Positions 46,845 through 56,151 of a DNA stretch of 64,000 nucleotides are shown here, one piece after another. The stretch's first letter is position 1. Each line of letters begins with the position of its first letter. The stretch comes from Deltaproteobacteria bacterium RIFCSPHIGHO2_02_FULL_40_28 (GTDB lineage Bacteria > UBA10199 > 2-12-FULL-40-28): positions 207,451 to 271,450 of the forward strand of contig MGRJ01000015.1 in NCBI GenBank assembly GCA_001798135.1, written 5' to 3'. A program made the position numbers and the translations under genes. A model generated the notes under the pieces. That model saw only the letters and a program-made list of their open reading frames with translations, searched no databases and was not told where the DNA came from.

Positions 46845-48395
46845 TCAAAGGGTGGAAACCTTGCGAGAAGACCTCCAATAGCGCCAAAAACCACGCAGGC
46901 GTTCTAAGCCACTACCAAAAAGCATCCAACATAAACCTTCAAGCATTTCAACTTTATTGCCGGAATAACGAAACCACCAAAAACTATTTTTCTTCGATGG
47001 TCTTTTATTCACATACACATGACGCATCGTCACCATGTCCATCAGGCCAATGGTTCCATGCGTTCTTCCTAAACCACTTTCTTTTACTCCACCCCAGGGA
47101 GTTTGTGGAACACCAAAACTAAACAAACTTTCATTTACATTCACTGTCCCTGCCTGTATTTGAGAAGCAATTCTCATGCCCCTTTCCACATCCCTTGTCC
47201 ACACATAGGCGTTAAGGCCATAAGGCGAATCATTAGCCATGGCAATGGCTTCATTTTCTGTTTTAAAAGGCACCAAGGGCAATATGGGCCCAAAGGTTTC
47301 ATCTCTCATCACAAGAGAATTTGGATTTACATTTGATAAAATGGTGGGAGTAAAAAATTGAGGTCCTAAATCTCTTCTTCTTGTACCTCCAAATAACACA
47401 TGAGCACCACCCGCTTTGGCATCTTCCACATGTTTTTCAACAATTGCAACCTGCATGGGAGCCGTCATCGAAGCTAAATCGGTGGTAGGAGAAAGGCTGG
47501 GCCCTTGTTTTAATTTTTTTGTTTTTTCAACAACCATGTGAGTAAAAGCATCCAAAATCGATTCGTGTACATACACTCTCTCAATACTGGCACACACTTG
47601 GCCACTATTAGAAAAAGCTCCCCACACAGCCGCCGAACTAGCTAAATCAAGGTCGGCATCGGAGCAAACAATCAAAGGATCTTTTCCACCCAACTCTAAA
47701 GTAATGGGAGTTAAAGTTTCGCTGGCCAGTGCCATAATTTTTTTTCCTGTTTTAACCGAACCAATAAAACTAATATGATTAACCCCTGATTTTAAAAGAG
47801 CAGCACCGGTAGATCCATCACCTGTAATAATTTGAAAAATATTTTTTGGAATACCAGCTGCATGAAAAATTTCGCCCACCTTTAAAGCTGTAAGAGGAGT
47901 AAACTCAGAAGGTTTTACTAAAACAGCATTACCAGCCATAAGCCCCATCACCGCAGGACCAAAGGGATTAGACACAGGATAATTCCAAGGCCCTATCACA
48001 CCAATCACTCCTCTGGGTTCGTATTCGATATGACTATGATGACCCATAAAGGCCCATTTACCCACACGCACTTTTTCTTTTCTTAAAATCTTTTTTGTAT
48101 TTTTGGCATAGTAAGTAATTACTTCCATCAAAAGCATTACATCCTGTGCAATGGCTTCTAGCAAGGGTTTCCCGTTCTCTTTTGAAACAAGAATGCTTAG
48201 TTCTTCCATCCGTGTAAGTAAAAGAGATCTGGCCTTGAGTAGTAAACTAGCTCTGCCTTCAAAACCCAAATCTCTCCATGAGGGATAGGCCTTTAAAGCA
48301 ATAGCTACAGCTGATTTAACTTCGAACTCACTTAAAATGGGGGCCTCACCTAAAAACTCACCTGTAGCAGGATTTTTAATGGTTAGTTTTGCCAT
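46845..48395 (-). CDS. NAD(P)-dependent aldehyde dehydrogenase
   Basis: 516 aa. Class of non-phosphorylating ALDH that oxidises aldehydes to acids. GPWNYPVSNPFGPAVMGLMAGNAVLVKPSEFTP binds cofactor; GSVKTGKKI, the catalytic Glu in LELGGKDPLIVCSDAD and Cys in SNSGQVCASIERVYVH are intact; the C-terminus carries about 40 extra residues with a Trp-rich amphipathic stretch (SFWWFRYSGNKVEML, LCWMLFG) that may bind membranes, as in fatty-aldehyde dehydrogenases. It overlaps meaB by 20 nt and has an AAGGAG site. Substrate is not determined by sequence; long-chain aldehyde is a reasonable guess. Confidence 0.93.
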   Translation of the reverse strand: MAKLTIKNPATGEFLGEAPILSEFEVKSAVAIALKAYPSWRDLGFEGRASLLLKARSLLLTRMEELSILVSKENGKPLLEAIAQDVMLLMEVITYYAKNTKKILRKEKVRVGKWAFMGHHSHIEYEPRGVIGVIGPWNYPVSNPFGPAVMGLMAGNAVLVKPSEFTPLTALKVGEIFHAAGIPKNIFQIITGDGSTGAALLKSGVNHISFIGSVKTGKKIMALASETLTPITLELGGKDPLIVCSDADLDLASSAAVWGAFSNSGQVCASIERVYVHESILDAFTHMVVEKTKKLKQGPSLSPTTDLASMTAPMQVAIVEKHVEDAKAGGAHVLFGGTRRRDLGPQFFTPTILSNVNPNSLVMRDETFGPILPLVPFKTENEAIAMANDSPYGLNAYVWTRDVERGMRIASQIQAGTVNVNESLFSFGVPQTPWGGVKESGLGRTHGTIGLMDMVTMRHVYVNKRPSKKNSFWWFRYSGNKVEMLEGLCWMLFGSGLERLRGFWRYWRSSRKVSTL

Positions 48396-49317
48396 GCAAT
48401 CTCCTTAAAAAAAATTTTATCAAATCGTGTGCACATCGATAAGGATTTTTATGTTTAGCTGTTAGTGCAGTATATTGTTTTTTAAATTTTCCCTTGGTAC
48501 TTAATTCTTGGGTAACATGAGTAGCCAGTTCGGATAAAAAAACATCGAGAGTTTCTTCAACGAGAAGATTTTTGAAATGTTTGCTCGATTTTTTTGTTTT
48601 TAATTTTTTCAACTCGAGAACCAGTTCTTCAATTCCCTTTTTATGTATGGCTTCTGTTTTAAAAACAGGAATTTGAACATGTGAAAAAAGTTGTGAAAGA
48701 GATGCAAGCTCGGCATAAATACGATCGGCCCCCTCACGATCGGCTTTATTAACAACAAAAACATCGGCAATTTCCATCAGTCCTGCTTTCATGGTTTGAA
48801 TCGTGTCGCCTGATTCAGGAACCAAAACCACAACCGTAGTATCAGCCACAGCCATAATGTCTAATTCGGTTTGCCCCACACCCACAGTTTCTATAAGGAT
48901 AACATCAAAACCAAAAGCATCCATCAATAAAACAACATCACGTGTGGCACGAGATAAGCCTCCATGAGAACCCCGTGAACCAAGGGAACGAATAAAAACA
49001 CCGTCGTCACCACCGTGATCCATCATGCGAATACGATCTCCTAAAACAGCCCCCCCTGTAAAAGGCGAACTAGGATCAATGGCTACCACCCCTACTTTAA
49101 GTCCTTCGCTTCGGTAAATTCCAATGAGCTTGTCAACAAGGGTAGACTTGCCCGATCCAGGCGGGCCTGTTACACCAATACGCCACGCACCCTTGGCATG
49201 GTCAACCACATCACTCATGATGGAAATTAAATCTTCGTGACGATTGTCAACATAGGTCATGAGACGGGAAAGCGCCCTCTTATCACCGTCCAACATACTT
49301 TTGACGAGAGAATGCAA
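48376..49317 (-). CDS. meaB: MeaB/ArgK-type GTPase chaperone
   Basis: G-protein chaperone of adenosylcobalamin-dependent mutases. 313 aa; GVTGPPGSGKSTLVDKL (G1), AIDPSSPFTGGAVLGDRIRM, GVFIRSLGSRGSHGGLS, ETVGVGQTELDI (G3) and NKADREGAD (G4) are all MeaB signatures. Its mutase (methylmalonyl- or isobutyryl-CoA) is not in the window. Gene order SCP2-meaB-ALDH suggests an acyl-CoA or lipid operon. Confidence 0.95.
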   Translation of the reverse strand: MHSLVKSMLDGDKRALSRLMTYVDNRHEDLISIMSDVVDHAKGAWRIGVTGPPGSGKSTLVDKLIGIYRSEGLKVGVVAIDPSSPFTGGAVLGDRIRMMDHGGDDGVFIRSLGSRGSHGGLSRATRDVVLLMDAFGFDVILIETVGVGQTELDIMAVADTTVVVLVPESGDTIQTMKAGLMEIADVFVVNKADREGADRIYAELASLSQLFSHVQIPVFKTEAIHKKGIEELVLELKKLKTKKSSKHFKNLLVEETLDVFLSELATHVTQELSTKGKFKKQYTALTAKHKNPYRCAHDLIKFFLRRLHGKTNH

Positions 49318-49325
49318 AGATTTTT

Positions 49326-49652
49326 CTAGAGAATATTGCCTAGCTTAAGAGCTAACCCCATATCTCCAGCCACTTTGAGTTTACCGGACATAAAGGCCAT
49401 TTGAGGGTTCAATTTTTTCTCTACAATATCAGCCAAATCATTCACATTGATAGTCACTGTACACCCAGCCTTCCCAGAAGAACCCTCACTGATAACCCCG
49501 CCAGGCTGAGTTAGATCGAGTGTCCAGGTACATTCTTCACTACCTGTTAACTTAAATTCATAAATGACTTGCATGCTTTGAATTTTATCTGCGTTTAATT
49601 TCAGTTTTTCTGCGATTTTTTCTTGGAAAATTTGTTTCGCTGTCAATGCCAT
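49326..49652 (-). CDS. SCP2 sterol-binding-fold protein
   Basis: 108 aa of the SCP2 lipid-binding fold: AKQIFQEKIAEKLK, YEFKLTGSEECTWTLDLTQPGG, CTVTINVNDLADIVEKKLNPQMAFMSGKLKVAGDMGLALKLGNIL, the last block being typical. The open frame reaches 49700, but ATG 49652 has GGAGG 7 nt upstream and gives the usual start. Probably carries acyl chains or CoA esters for neighbours. Confidence 0.92.
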   Translation of the reverse strand: MALTAKQIFQEKIAEKLKLNADKIQSMQVIYEFKLTGSEECTWTLDLTQPGGVISEGSSGKAGCTVTINVNDLADIVEKKLNPQMAFMSGKLKVAGDMGLALKLGNIL

Positions 49653-49689
49653 AAGATATCCTCCATTTGTAATTTCTATCTGAACTACC

Positions 49690-50052
49690 TTAAAATTCAA
49701 TCATAAAATGATGAATACTTTTAACTACCCATTGCCCCATCAAAATAATCACAAGCAAATGAGGGAAAAAGGGGAATGTAAATTGAATGTGCCGTTTAGA
49801 ACCAAGAAGACGAAACCAAAGATTAACAGCATAAACAAAAAGGGCTCCATAAAGAATGGGCCCTGCTGCATTAAAACGAATAGCATCCACAAGGTGGAGC
49901 CTGCTCATGGATAAAAAACTTCGTGTTAATCCACAACCAGGGCAATCCCACCCTGTTAAGAAATGAAAAACACAAAGAGGAATACTTTCAACTTCTGCAG
50001 GTGTTATCCAAAATCCAGCGGACAAAATAAGCAAGGCCGCAATAAATGCCAC
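49690..50052 (-). CDS. DUF2752 membrane protein
   Basis: 120 aa with three hydrophobic segments (about 3-18, 62-78, 95-112). The DUF2752 hallmark is clear: PLCVFHFLTGWDCPGCGLTRSF, with a CPGCG motif and a conserved upstream Cys. The family's function is unknown. It starts 2 nt after the DUF4870 gene, so the two are co-transcribed and probably work together at the membrane. Confidence 0.88.
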   Translation of the reverse strand: MAFIAALLILSAGFWITPAEVESIPLCVFHFLTGWDCPGCGLTRSFLSMSRLHLVDAIRFNAAGPILYGALFVYAVNLWFRLLGSKRHIQFTFPFFPHLLVIILMGQWVVKSIHHFMIEF

Positions 50053-50054
50053 GT

Positions 50055-50435
50055 TTATCCCTTTGCAGCTTGCTTTTCAGCCATGTCGCCCAACAAAGGC
50101 AATTTATACTGCTCCCCTTGGTAGGCCTTTACCATACACACAATCCAAAAAACAAAAAAGACCAACCAAACAATGGGAGAAAGGATGGCTAAGATAGCGC
50201 CTAAGAAACTAGCAATGGCTCCCAAAATGGCTCCCAAAATTGAAAAACCAATTTGAACTACAATGGAAGTAACCCCAAACATAAGAGCCTGCCAAGCATG
50301 AAAGCGAACCTTTTGGTTTTCTTTCTCCAGGATTAAAAAAATAATCCCTGTTAATATGGGGCATACATAACATAAAAGGGCTGCCACATTAGGGGCCAAG
50401 CCACTTCCTTGAGATTGAGATTGAGTTTGATTCAT
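50055..50435 (-). CDS. DUF4870-type small membrane protein
   Basis: 126 aa, with three or four helices and the family pattern LLCYVCPILTGIIFLILEKENQKVRFHAWQALMFG, the ENQKVRFHAWQA block being characteristic. AGGAGG lies 5 nt before the ATG. N-terminal Gln/Ser-rich stretch of about 12 residues. Function unknown. Confidence 0.88.
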   Translation of the reverse strand: MNQTQSQSQGSGLAPNVAALLCYVCPILTGIIFLILEKENQKVRFHAWQALMFGVTSIVVQIGFSILGAILGAIASFLGAILAILSPIVWLVFFVFWIVCMVKAYQGEQYKLPLLGDMAEKQAAKG

Positions 50436-50453
50436 GAAACCTCCTTTTAGTTT

Positions 50454-52250
50454 TTATTCTTGGTAGAACTGATCAATTAAATTTTTATATTTTTCTGAGG
50501 TAAATTTTCTTTTTACCTTTAACGTGGGAGTTAATTCTCCAGTTTCTATGGAAAAATCATTTTCAAGAATGGCAAATTTTTTAATCGTTTCATATTTTGC
50601 CAATTGTTTATTTTTTTCTTCAATACGCCCTTTGATTAATAGATATACTTTTTCATTTTTCACAAGGTCGGAATAATTTTGAAAAGAAATATGATGAGCC
50701 TGTGCATAATGCAGCAGTTGATCTTTATTTAAAGTAACCAAAGCTGAAAGAAATTTTCTTTTATCTCCATGCACCATCACTTGTGAAATCATGGGATCAG
50801 TTTTAATCAGGCTTTCAATATTTTGGGGAGCTACATTTTTACCCGCTGCTGTTACAATAATATCTTTTTTACGATCTGTAATTTTTAAAAAACCATCATT
50901 ATCAAACTCCCCAATATCTCCTGTATGAAACCATCCATCAGACGTAAGAGCGCTTTTTGTATCTTCAGGCAGTTGATAATACCCCTTAAAAACCACCGGT
51001 CCCTTGGCTAAAATTTCACCATCCGATGCAATCTTAATTTCTACTCCAGGAAGCATTTTACCTACCGTGCCTATCTTTAGTTCTTTTTTTGTATTTACAG
51101 TAATGGCAGCCGTGGTTTCTGTTAATCCATAGCCCTCAAGAATGGTAAAGCCTGCGGCTTGGAAAAAATCTCCAATGTCTTTAGCAAAGGGAGCGCCTCC
51201 GGAAATAAAATAATCAATTCTTCCTCCCATTCGTTTGTGTAACTTGGAAAAAACCAAACGATATGCCAGAATCCAAGCTAACATGAGAGAAAGGGGAATG
51301 GATTTTTTTTGAAGTTTTAATTCTGCTCTTTTACTTCCTACTTTCACAGCCCAATTAAACATGGCTTTCTTAAAACGAGACCCACCTTCCAAGCCATTCA
51401 TAACACGTGTATGAATTTTTTCAAAAATGCGGGGAACAGAAGCCATCAGATGAGGTTTTACCTCTGAAATATTATCCATCAGTTTATCAATACTTTCGGC
51501 ATAGCATTGCACAAAACCTAATTCCATCTGAGCAAATTGAACTACCCGTGCCAAGATATGGGCCAAAGGTAAAAAAAGAAGGTTTTCGATATAACTAGGA
51601 AAATCCAACATGGTTTTAAGGCCATTAATTTCTGCCAAAAAATTTCCATGAGTAAGAATAGCTCCCTTAGGTGGGCCTGTAGTACCAGAAGTGTAAACAA
51701 AAGAGGCATCCGAATTTTTGTTAAGAGTTTTAAGATGAGTTTTAAAAATAGACTCGCCTCCCCCGCTCCCTAAAAGAAAAACCTGAGAAAGAGCGTAAAC
51801 TCCTTCTTGGTTTAAAAAGGCCCCGGCTTCACTTTCTGTAAAAATAATCATTTGTGAAAGTTCGGGAAGATTTTTTAAGTGAGATTTTATTTTTTCTAAT
51901 TGAAGGGCGTTTTGAACAAAAACAATTTTAGCACCTGAGTTTTGAAGGATATAAGCAACTCCATCTGCTGTTGTGGATTCGTAAATGGGAACCGTAATGG
52001 CGGCACAACCCAAAATAGCTAAATCAGCTAAAGTCCATTCATAGCAAGTATGGGAAAAAATACCCACTCGATCTCCGGGCTTAATGCCAAGCTTGGCTAA
52101 GCCACCAACCAGATCAAGCACTTTGGAATAAACCTCATTCCAATTGAGTGAAACCCATTTGTTTCCTTCTTTAAAACGAAGACAAGGAGCCTTTCCGCGA
52201 AGACGGCAGGAGTTCTCAAAATTCTGAAGTAAATTAGAAGGGTTTTCCAT
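50454..52250 (-). CDS. Long-chain acyl-CoA ligase (AMP-binding)
   Basis: 598 aa adenylate-forming enzyme, FadD15/long-chain group. SFVYTSGTTGPPKGAILTHGN is the phosphate loop; EGYGLTETTAAITVN, GWFHTGDIGEFDNDGFLKITDRKKDIIVTAAGKNVAPQNIE and the C-terminal ETGELTPTLKVKRKF with the catalytic Lys complete it. Activates fatty acids to acyl-CoA. AAGGGG lies 6 nt before the ATG. Together with SCP2, MeaB and ALDH it points to fatty-acid handling. Confidence 0.95.
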   Translation of the reverse strand: MENPSNLLQNFENSCRLRGKAPCLRFKEGNKWVSLNWNEVYSKVLDLVGGLAKLGIKPGDRVGIFSHTCYEWTLADLAILGCAAITVPIYESTTADGVAYILQNSGAKIVFVQNALQLEKIKSHLKNLPELSQMIIFTESEAGAFLNQEGVYALSQVFLLGSGGGESIFKTHLKTLNKNSDASFVYTSGTTGPPKGAILTHGNFLAEINGLKTMLDFPSYIENLLFLPLAHILARVVQFAQMELGFVQCYAESIDKLMDNISEVKPHLMASVPRIFEKIHTRVMNGLEGGSRFKKAMFNWAVKVGSKRAELKLQKKSIPLSLMLAWILAYRLVFSKLHKRMGGRIDYFISGGAPFAKDIGDFFQAAGFTILEGYGLTETTAAITVNTKKELKIGTVGKMLPGVEIKIASDGEILAKGPVVFKGYYQLPEDTKSALTSDGWFHTGDIGEFDNDGFLKITDRKKDIIVTAAGKNVAPQNIESLIKTDPMISQVMVHGDKRKFLSALVTLNKDQLLHYAQAHHISFQNYSDLVKNEKVYLLIKGRIEEKNKQLAKYETIKKFAILENDFSIETGELTPTLKVKRKFTSEKYKNLIDQFYQE

Positions 52251-52280
52251 AGGAAACCCCTTGAAATAATCAAATTGTTT

Positions 52281-53984
52281 TTAAATGTCTAGGGAATTTC
52301 GGCTGCGCCGCATCCACACCACACTCATCAATCCTACCAATACAACAAGTATGCCAGGAATATGGGCAGGTGAGCGTGAATTCATAGAGCACCCACCACC
52401 ATCATTGTCACCTTCTTCGGCTGCAATATCGGCGATAATTTCATCTACAAGGCTATCGCAATCGTTATCGACAAAATCGGTAATGTCTTCTTCGGCACCA
52501 GGATAAATGCTACTCGCTGTATCATCGCAATCACCATCATTTTCGGTATAGCCATCTCCATCGTTATCGGTATCGGGTGAGGCAGAGCAATCCGAATCGG
52601 CATCATCAGCTGAAGAATCGCAATCTTCATCAACCCCGGCATCATCACACACTTCGGCTATGCCAGGAGATCTGGCAGCATTGGCATCGTCGCAATCACC
52701 TTCGGCTTCTGAATAACCATCGCCATCATCATCAACGTCCGTGGTATCTGAACACTCGGCATCTTCTGAACCTGCGCTTCCATCACAATCGTAATCAGGT
52801 GTACCCTCTACACAGGCTTCCTCTGCATCTGGATGGTAAAGAGCATCGGCATCATCGCAATCTCCAATGGTTGATCCATCAGAGCAGCTAACGGTGCTTT
52901 CGCAATAACCATCACCATCATCGTCAGTTTGGGATTGGGCACTTGGCGTACATTCATCGCCATCGGCTTCACTTTCGTCTACTCCATCGCAATCTTGGTC
53001 TATTTCGTCATCACAAATTTCCTCGGCTCCTGGGTTTTGAGTAGCATCCCCATCACAACTGCTGTCTTCAGTTTCACCCGCATACCCTGTAGGTTGGCTG
53101 CAAGCTTGGGTATTAGTGGCTTCATCATCAACACCATAGCCATCACCATCGCTATCGGCATACCAGGTTGTTTGATCATCCACATCAGAATCGTCATCAT
53201 CAATTAAGCCATCACAATCGTTATCAACTTCATCGCACCATTCTGTGGCATCAGGATGAATAGCAGCATTAGTATCATCACAATCTTCATCGCTGTTATA
53301 ACCATCTTCATCACCATCAACAAATCCAGCTTCTACTGTTACATCACCACCATCCACTAAGCAGTTGGTTTCTGTGGTTTGATAATCGGGATGAAACATC
53401 ACATTGTAGGATACGGCATTAGTTTGAATGGTGATATGACGCACTACAATCTCTACGGCTCCATCACATTTTAAAGGAGAAACACCTGAACTAAAATTTG
53501 TTTTACCATTAATGGTAATTGCACCGTAGTCGCGTCCTTCGCTAATAGAAGTGTAATAATCAGTTGAACTATCGTACTCAAAATAAGCGCTGCTATCGGT
53601 AACAACTTCTGGAGCCCAGTTTCCAAGGGCCAGATTATCGGAAGAATTAGTGAAGGTTAAGGGATTGTCTTTCTTTTCATCAGAACCAAGAGTAATTTTA
53701 TTAACATCGTTTTCCCAACCCCATTCGGCGGTGGCAAATACAATCACTTGAGCAAAATAATCGGAGTCATCGTTGGCTTCACCATCTTTAGAAGGAGGCT
53801 CGCAGGCATCATCGTCCCCTGCTTTATTGAAAACTGTTTCTACGATAAAACGAAGGCTAGCATCATCGGTTGAAGAATCGTTTCCGTCAGTTACCATGCA
53901 GTAACCAGCAAAGGCGGGCTTAGTGGCCAAAAAACTCAAAACCACTAATAAAATACCAAATAAGCCACGAAAAATATTTTTCAT
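52281..53984 (-). CDS. MopE-like calcium-binding-repeat surface protein
   Basis: 567 aa, secreted. A signal peptide (about 1-26, ending KPAFAG) is followed by a unique N domain (about 27-220; GYCMV, EWGWENDVNKI, GNWAPEVV) shared with the paralogue at 54244. Then come 6-7 MopE-type repeats of the pattern DxDGDGYxxxxxDCDDxxxxxxPxAxExCDxxDxDCDG (about 222-525), rich in Asp, predicted to bind Ca. The end, GGGCS plus a hydrophobic helix and RRSR, resembles MYXO-CTERM sorting signals (Cys, helix, Arg cluster). It may therefore be processed and anchored on the outer surface. Function unknown. Confidence 0.85.
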   Translation of the reverse strand: MKNIFRGLFGILLVVLSFLATKPAFAGYCMVTDGNDSSTDDASLRFIVETVFNKAGDDDACEPPSKDGEANDDSDYFAQVIVFATAEWGWENDVNKITLGSDEKKDNPLTFTNSSDNLALGNWAPEVVTDSSAYFEYDSSTDYYTSISEGRDYGAITINGKTNFSSGVSPLKCDGAVEIVVRHITIQTNAVSYNVMFHPDYQTTETNCLVDGGDVTVEAGFVDGDEDGYNSDEDCDDTNAAIHPDATEWCDEVDNDCDGLIDDDDSDVDDQTTWYADSDGDGYGVDDEATNTQACSQPTGYAGETEDSSCDGDATQNPGAEEICDDEIDQDCDGVDESEADGDECTPSAQSQTDDDGDGYCESTVSCSDGSTIGDCDDADALYHPDAEEACVEGTPDYDCDGSAGSEDAECSDTTDVDDDGDGYSEAEGDCDDANAARSPGIAEVCDDAGVDEDCDSSADDADSDCSASPDTDNDGDGYTENDGDCDDTASSIYPGAEEDITDFVDNDCDSLVDEIIADIAAEEGDNDGGGCSMNSRSPAHIPGILVVLVGLMSVVWMRRSRNSLDI

Positions 53985-54100
53985 AAACTGATACCTCTTC
54001 CCAATGGGGCAGTGCGTTACAGGACAATAGGCGCACCTTTCTTCTCTATGAGTTATCGGCTTTATTTTGAAAAAGTTGTGTGAAGAATGGGTGACCTAGT

Positions 54101-54248
54101 AGTAAAAAAACGGGTGGCGTGAGGGATACCTTTAATTTTTTGATTCCGAGGACTGTCTGACGAGCCCCAAGAGAAATCGAGGGGCGAGGAGTTCCGCAGG
54201 AACAAAAAATTAAAGGTATCCCTCAATGACAGGACCCGTTTTTTTACT
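54101..54248. repeat. 148-bp long palindrome between the two MopE-like genes
   Basis: Outer arms AGTAAAAAAACGGGT (54101-54115) and its exact complement at 54234-54248, and inner arms of 22 bp, 54121-54142 versus 54203-54224 (reading GAGGGATACC then TTTAATTTTTTG), pair perfectly; the centre has a weaker stem (GAGCCCC versus GGGGCG). The right arm contains the paralogue's stop codon (54244-54246). On the minus strand the stem ends in ACCCGTTTTTTT, so it can serve as a rho-independent terminator; its length suggests a palindromic repeat element co-opted for that. Confidence 0.75.
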
Positions 54249-55989
54249 TTACTGTATTTCTTCGAATGAGAGCTGGTACCATCAAAGCCATGAGAACTAA
54301 GAGTACGATAATGGGGTTAGCTTGATGAGTATTGGAACCAAGTTGGCATCCGCCTGCTCCACCTTCTAGGAAGTTAGTGCTTTCGATTTCATCTGGGGGT
54401 GTTGCTGATCCTGCACACGTAATGGTATCGTCACCATCAACTAAACCATCGCAGTTATCATCTACACCATTTTCGCACAGTTCACTTGCACCAGGATTGG
54501 TAGAGGCAACACCATCATCACAATCCCCACTATTATCAACATAACCATCGGGGGCACTGCAAGCATCGGCAGAAACGCTGGGATCACCATAGCCATCACC
54601 GTCAGCATCGGCATATACAGTTCCCATATCATCGGCTGTACCATTGCAATCGTTATCGATGCCATCACACACTTCCGAAGAAGCTGTGGTTAAGCCTGAA
54701 TCGTTGTCGTTACAATCGGGGGTTTCACTGGTGGTACAACCATAATAGCCATCACCATCGGCATCCACATCATCCACAATATCGTTACAATCGTTATCCA
54801 CGCCATCACATACTTCGGTAGCAGCTGGGTTAATGCTGGCATTACTATCATCGCAATCACCAGCTTCTGCAGTCTCCTCTTCACAATCAGAGTAATAACC
54901 GTCACCATCGGCATCCAGATCATCAATCACGTCGTTACAATCGTTATCTTTGCCATCACAAACTTCGGTGGCACCTGGATAAACGGTGGCATCGTTATCA
55001 TCACAATCATCACCACTCAAAGAACCATCACCATCGTTATCGGTATTAGGATCATCTTGGCAGGCATCATCGTATTCGTCTGTCATTCCATTGCAATCGT
55101 TATCATAGCCATCATCACACACTTCGGTATTGTTTTGATTGGCATCGCCTTCGTTACAATCGTCTTCGCATACATTACCATCACCATCGGTGTCTAAATC
55201 TTCGGCCTCATCAATTTGTCCGTCGCAATCGTTATCTTTATCATCGCAAATTTCAGTGGCACCTGGATAAATAGTAGCATCATTATCGTTACAATCTTCA
55301 TCATCGGGGCTTCCATCGTCATCGCTATCTTCTTGTCTTCCTGCATCAACATCCACATCCCCATAACGACGAAGACAGGCTGTTAAAGTATTTCCAGCAT
55401 TGAAAAGATCATGATCAAAAATTCCATTGGTAATAATGGTTACATGGCGAAAGGCAGCAACAACAGCTCCACTATTTTCGCATTGAAGGGGCATGGTGCC
55501 AGAAGCAATTTGACTAAAATCAAGAACTACTTTGCCATAATCGCGGCCATTGATGATGGAATTATAATAATCAGATCCTTCGTCATAATTAAAATCAGAA
55601 TAATAACCGGCCACATCGCTATCCACTACATCAGGAGCCCAGTTACCAATCACCACTCCATCTTTTGTATTTTTAAATTTTAAAGGAGAGGTAAAAACAA
55701 TGGTGTTAACATCATTTTCCCAGCCCCATTCGCGGGTGGCAAATACAACCACTTGTTCAAAATAATCTCCATCATCATTGTTGTTTCCTTCAACACTGGG
55801 AGGTACGCAGTTGGCATCTTCACCCAGCACATTGTAAGAGCCTTCGATAATTCCTCTTAAAGTTGCATTATTAGATCCTGATTCGCCTTCGCCAGTTACC
55901 ATGCAATAACCAGCATAGGCTTTGTTGATAGTGATTCCTAAAGATAGAACCAAGATTAAAACCAAAATAATTTTATTAAGGGCTCTCAT
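54244..55989 (-). CDS. MopE-like calcium-binding-repeat surface protein, paralogue
   Basis: 581 aa. Signal peptide about 1-30 (LVLILVLSLGITINKAYA), the same N domain as the 52281 gene (GYCMVTGEGESGSNNATLRG, EWGWENDVNTIVF, GNWAPDVV), then 8 or so DxDGDG/DCDD repeats (about 215-525) and a tail with GGCQLGS, a hydrophobic helix and IRRN, again MYXO-CTERM-like. ATG 55989 has an AGGAGA 5 nt upstream; the frame is open to 56025. Tandem duplication of the neighbour is the simplest origin. Confidence 0.85.
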   Translation of the reverse strand: MRALNKIILVLILVLSLGITINKAYAGYCMVTGEGESGSNNATLRGIIEGSYNVLGEDANCVPPSVEGNNNDDGDYFEQVVVFATREWGWENDVNTIVFTSPLKFKNTKDGVVIGNWAPDVVDSDVAGYYSDFNYDEGSDYYNSIINGRDYGKVVLDFSQIASGTMPLQCENSGAVVAAFRHVTIITNGIFDHDLFNAGNTLTACLRRYGDVDVDAGRQEDSDDDGSPDDEDCNDNDATIYPGATEICDDKDNDCDGQIDEAEDLDTDGDGNVCEDDCNEGDANQNNTEVCDDGYDNDCNGMTDEYDDACQDDPNTDNDGDGSLSGDDCDDNDATVYPGATEVCDGKDNDCNDVIDDLDADGDGYYSDCEEETAEAGDCDDSNASINPAATEVCDGVDNDCNDIVDDVDADGDGYYGCTTSETPDCNDNDSGLTTASSEVCDGIDNDCNGTADDMGTVYADADGDGYGDPSVSADACSAPDGYVDNSGDCDDGVASTNPGASELCENGVDDNCDGLVDGDDTITCAGSATPPDEIESTNFLEGGAGGCQLGSNTHQANPIIVLLVLMALMVPALIRRNTVK

Positions 55990-56133
55990 CAGTATCTCCT
56001 GGTGGGCTGAAAAGAATACACCCACCCTCTCCCTCCATTTATCGGCAAAATCAAGGGAAGGTTGCTAAATTATTAAAGGACCCCCCTTTAATGAAAATCA
56101 CGTGACAAATGAAGGGGTACAAGATAATTTTTA

Positions 56134-56151
56134 AAAAATGTACCTGGCACC
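56134..56151 (+). repeat. Dispersed repeat AAAAATGTACCTGGCACC, copy 1
   Basis: Identical 18-bp sequence also at 57411-57428 and 60215-60232; a diverged form (GTGCCTGGCAC) is at 63116-63126. This copy overlaps the start of the MNT gene and supplies its ATG. All copies lie at borders of toxin-antitoxin modules or accessory genes. Confidence 0.85.

Noticed and set aside
52440..55250. Regularly spaced repeats that could suggest CRISPR or tandem DNA repeats
   Set aside because: Periodicity follows the protein repeat DxDGDG...DCDD in frame; the DNA units vary in length and sequence and there are no conserved repeat-spacer boundaries.
52285..55683. Many open frames opposite or shifted to the MopE-like genes, with His- or Met/Ile-rich products
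   Set aside because: They are shadows produced by the GAT/GAC-rich repeats; their composition is artificial and they have no start signals.
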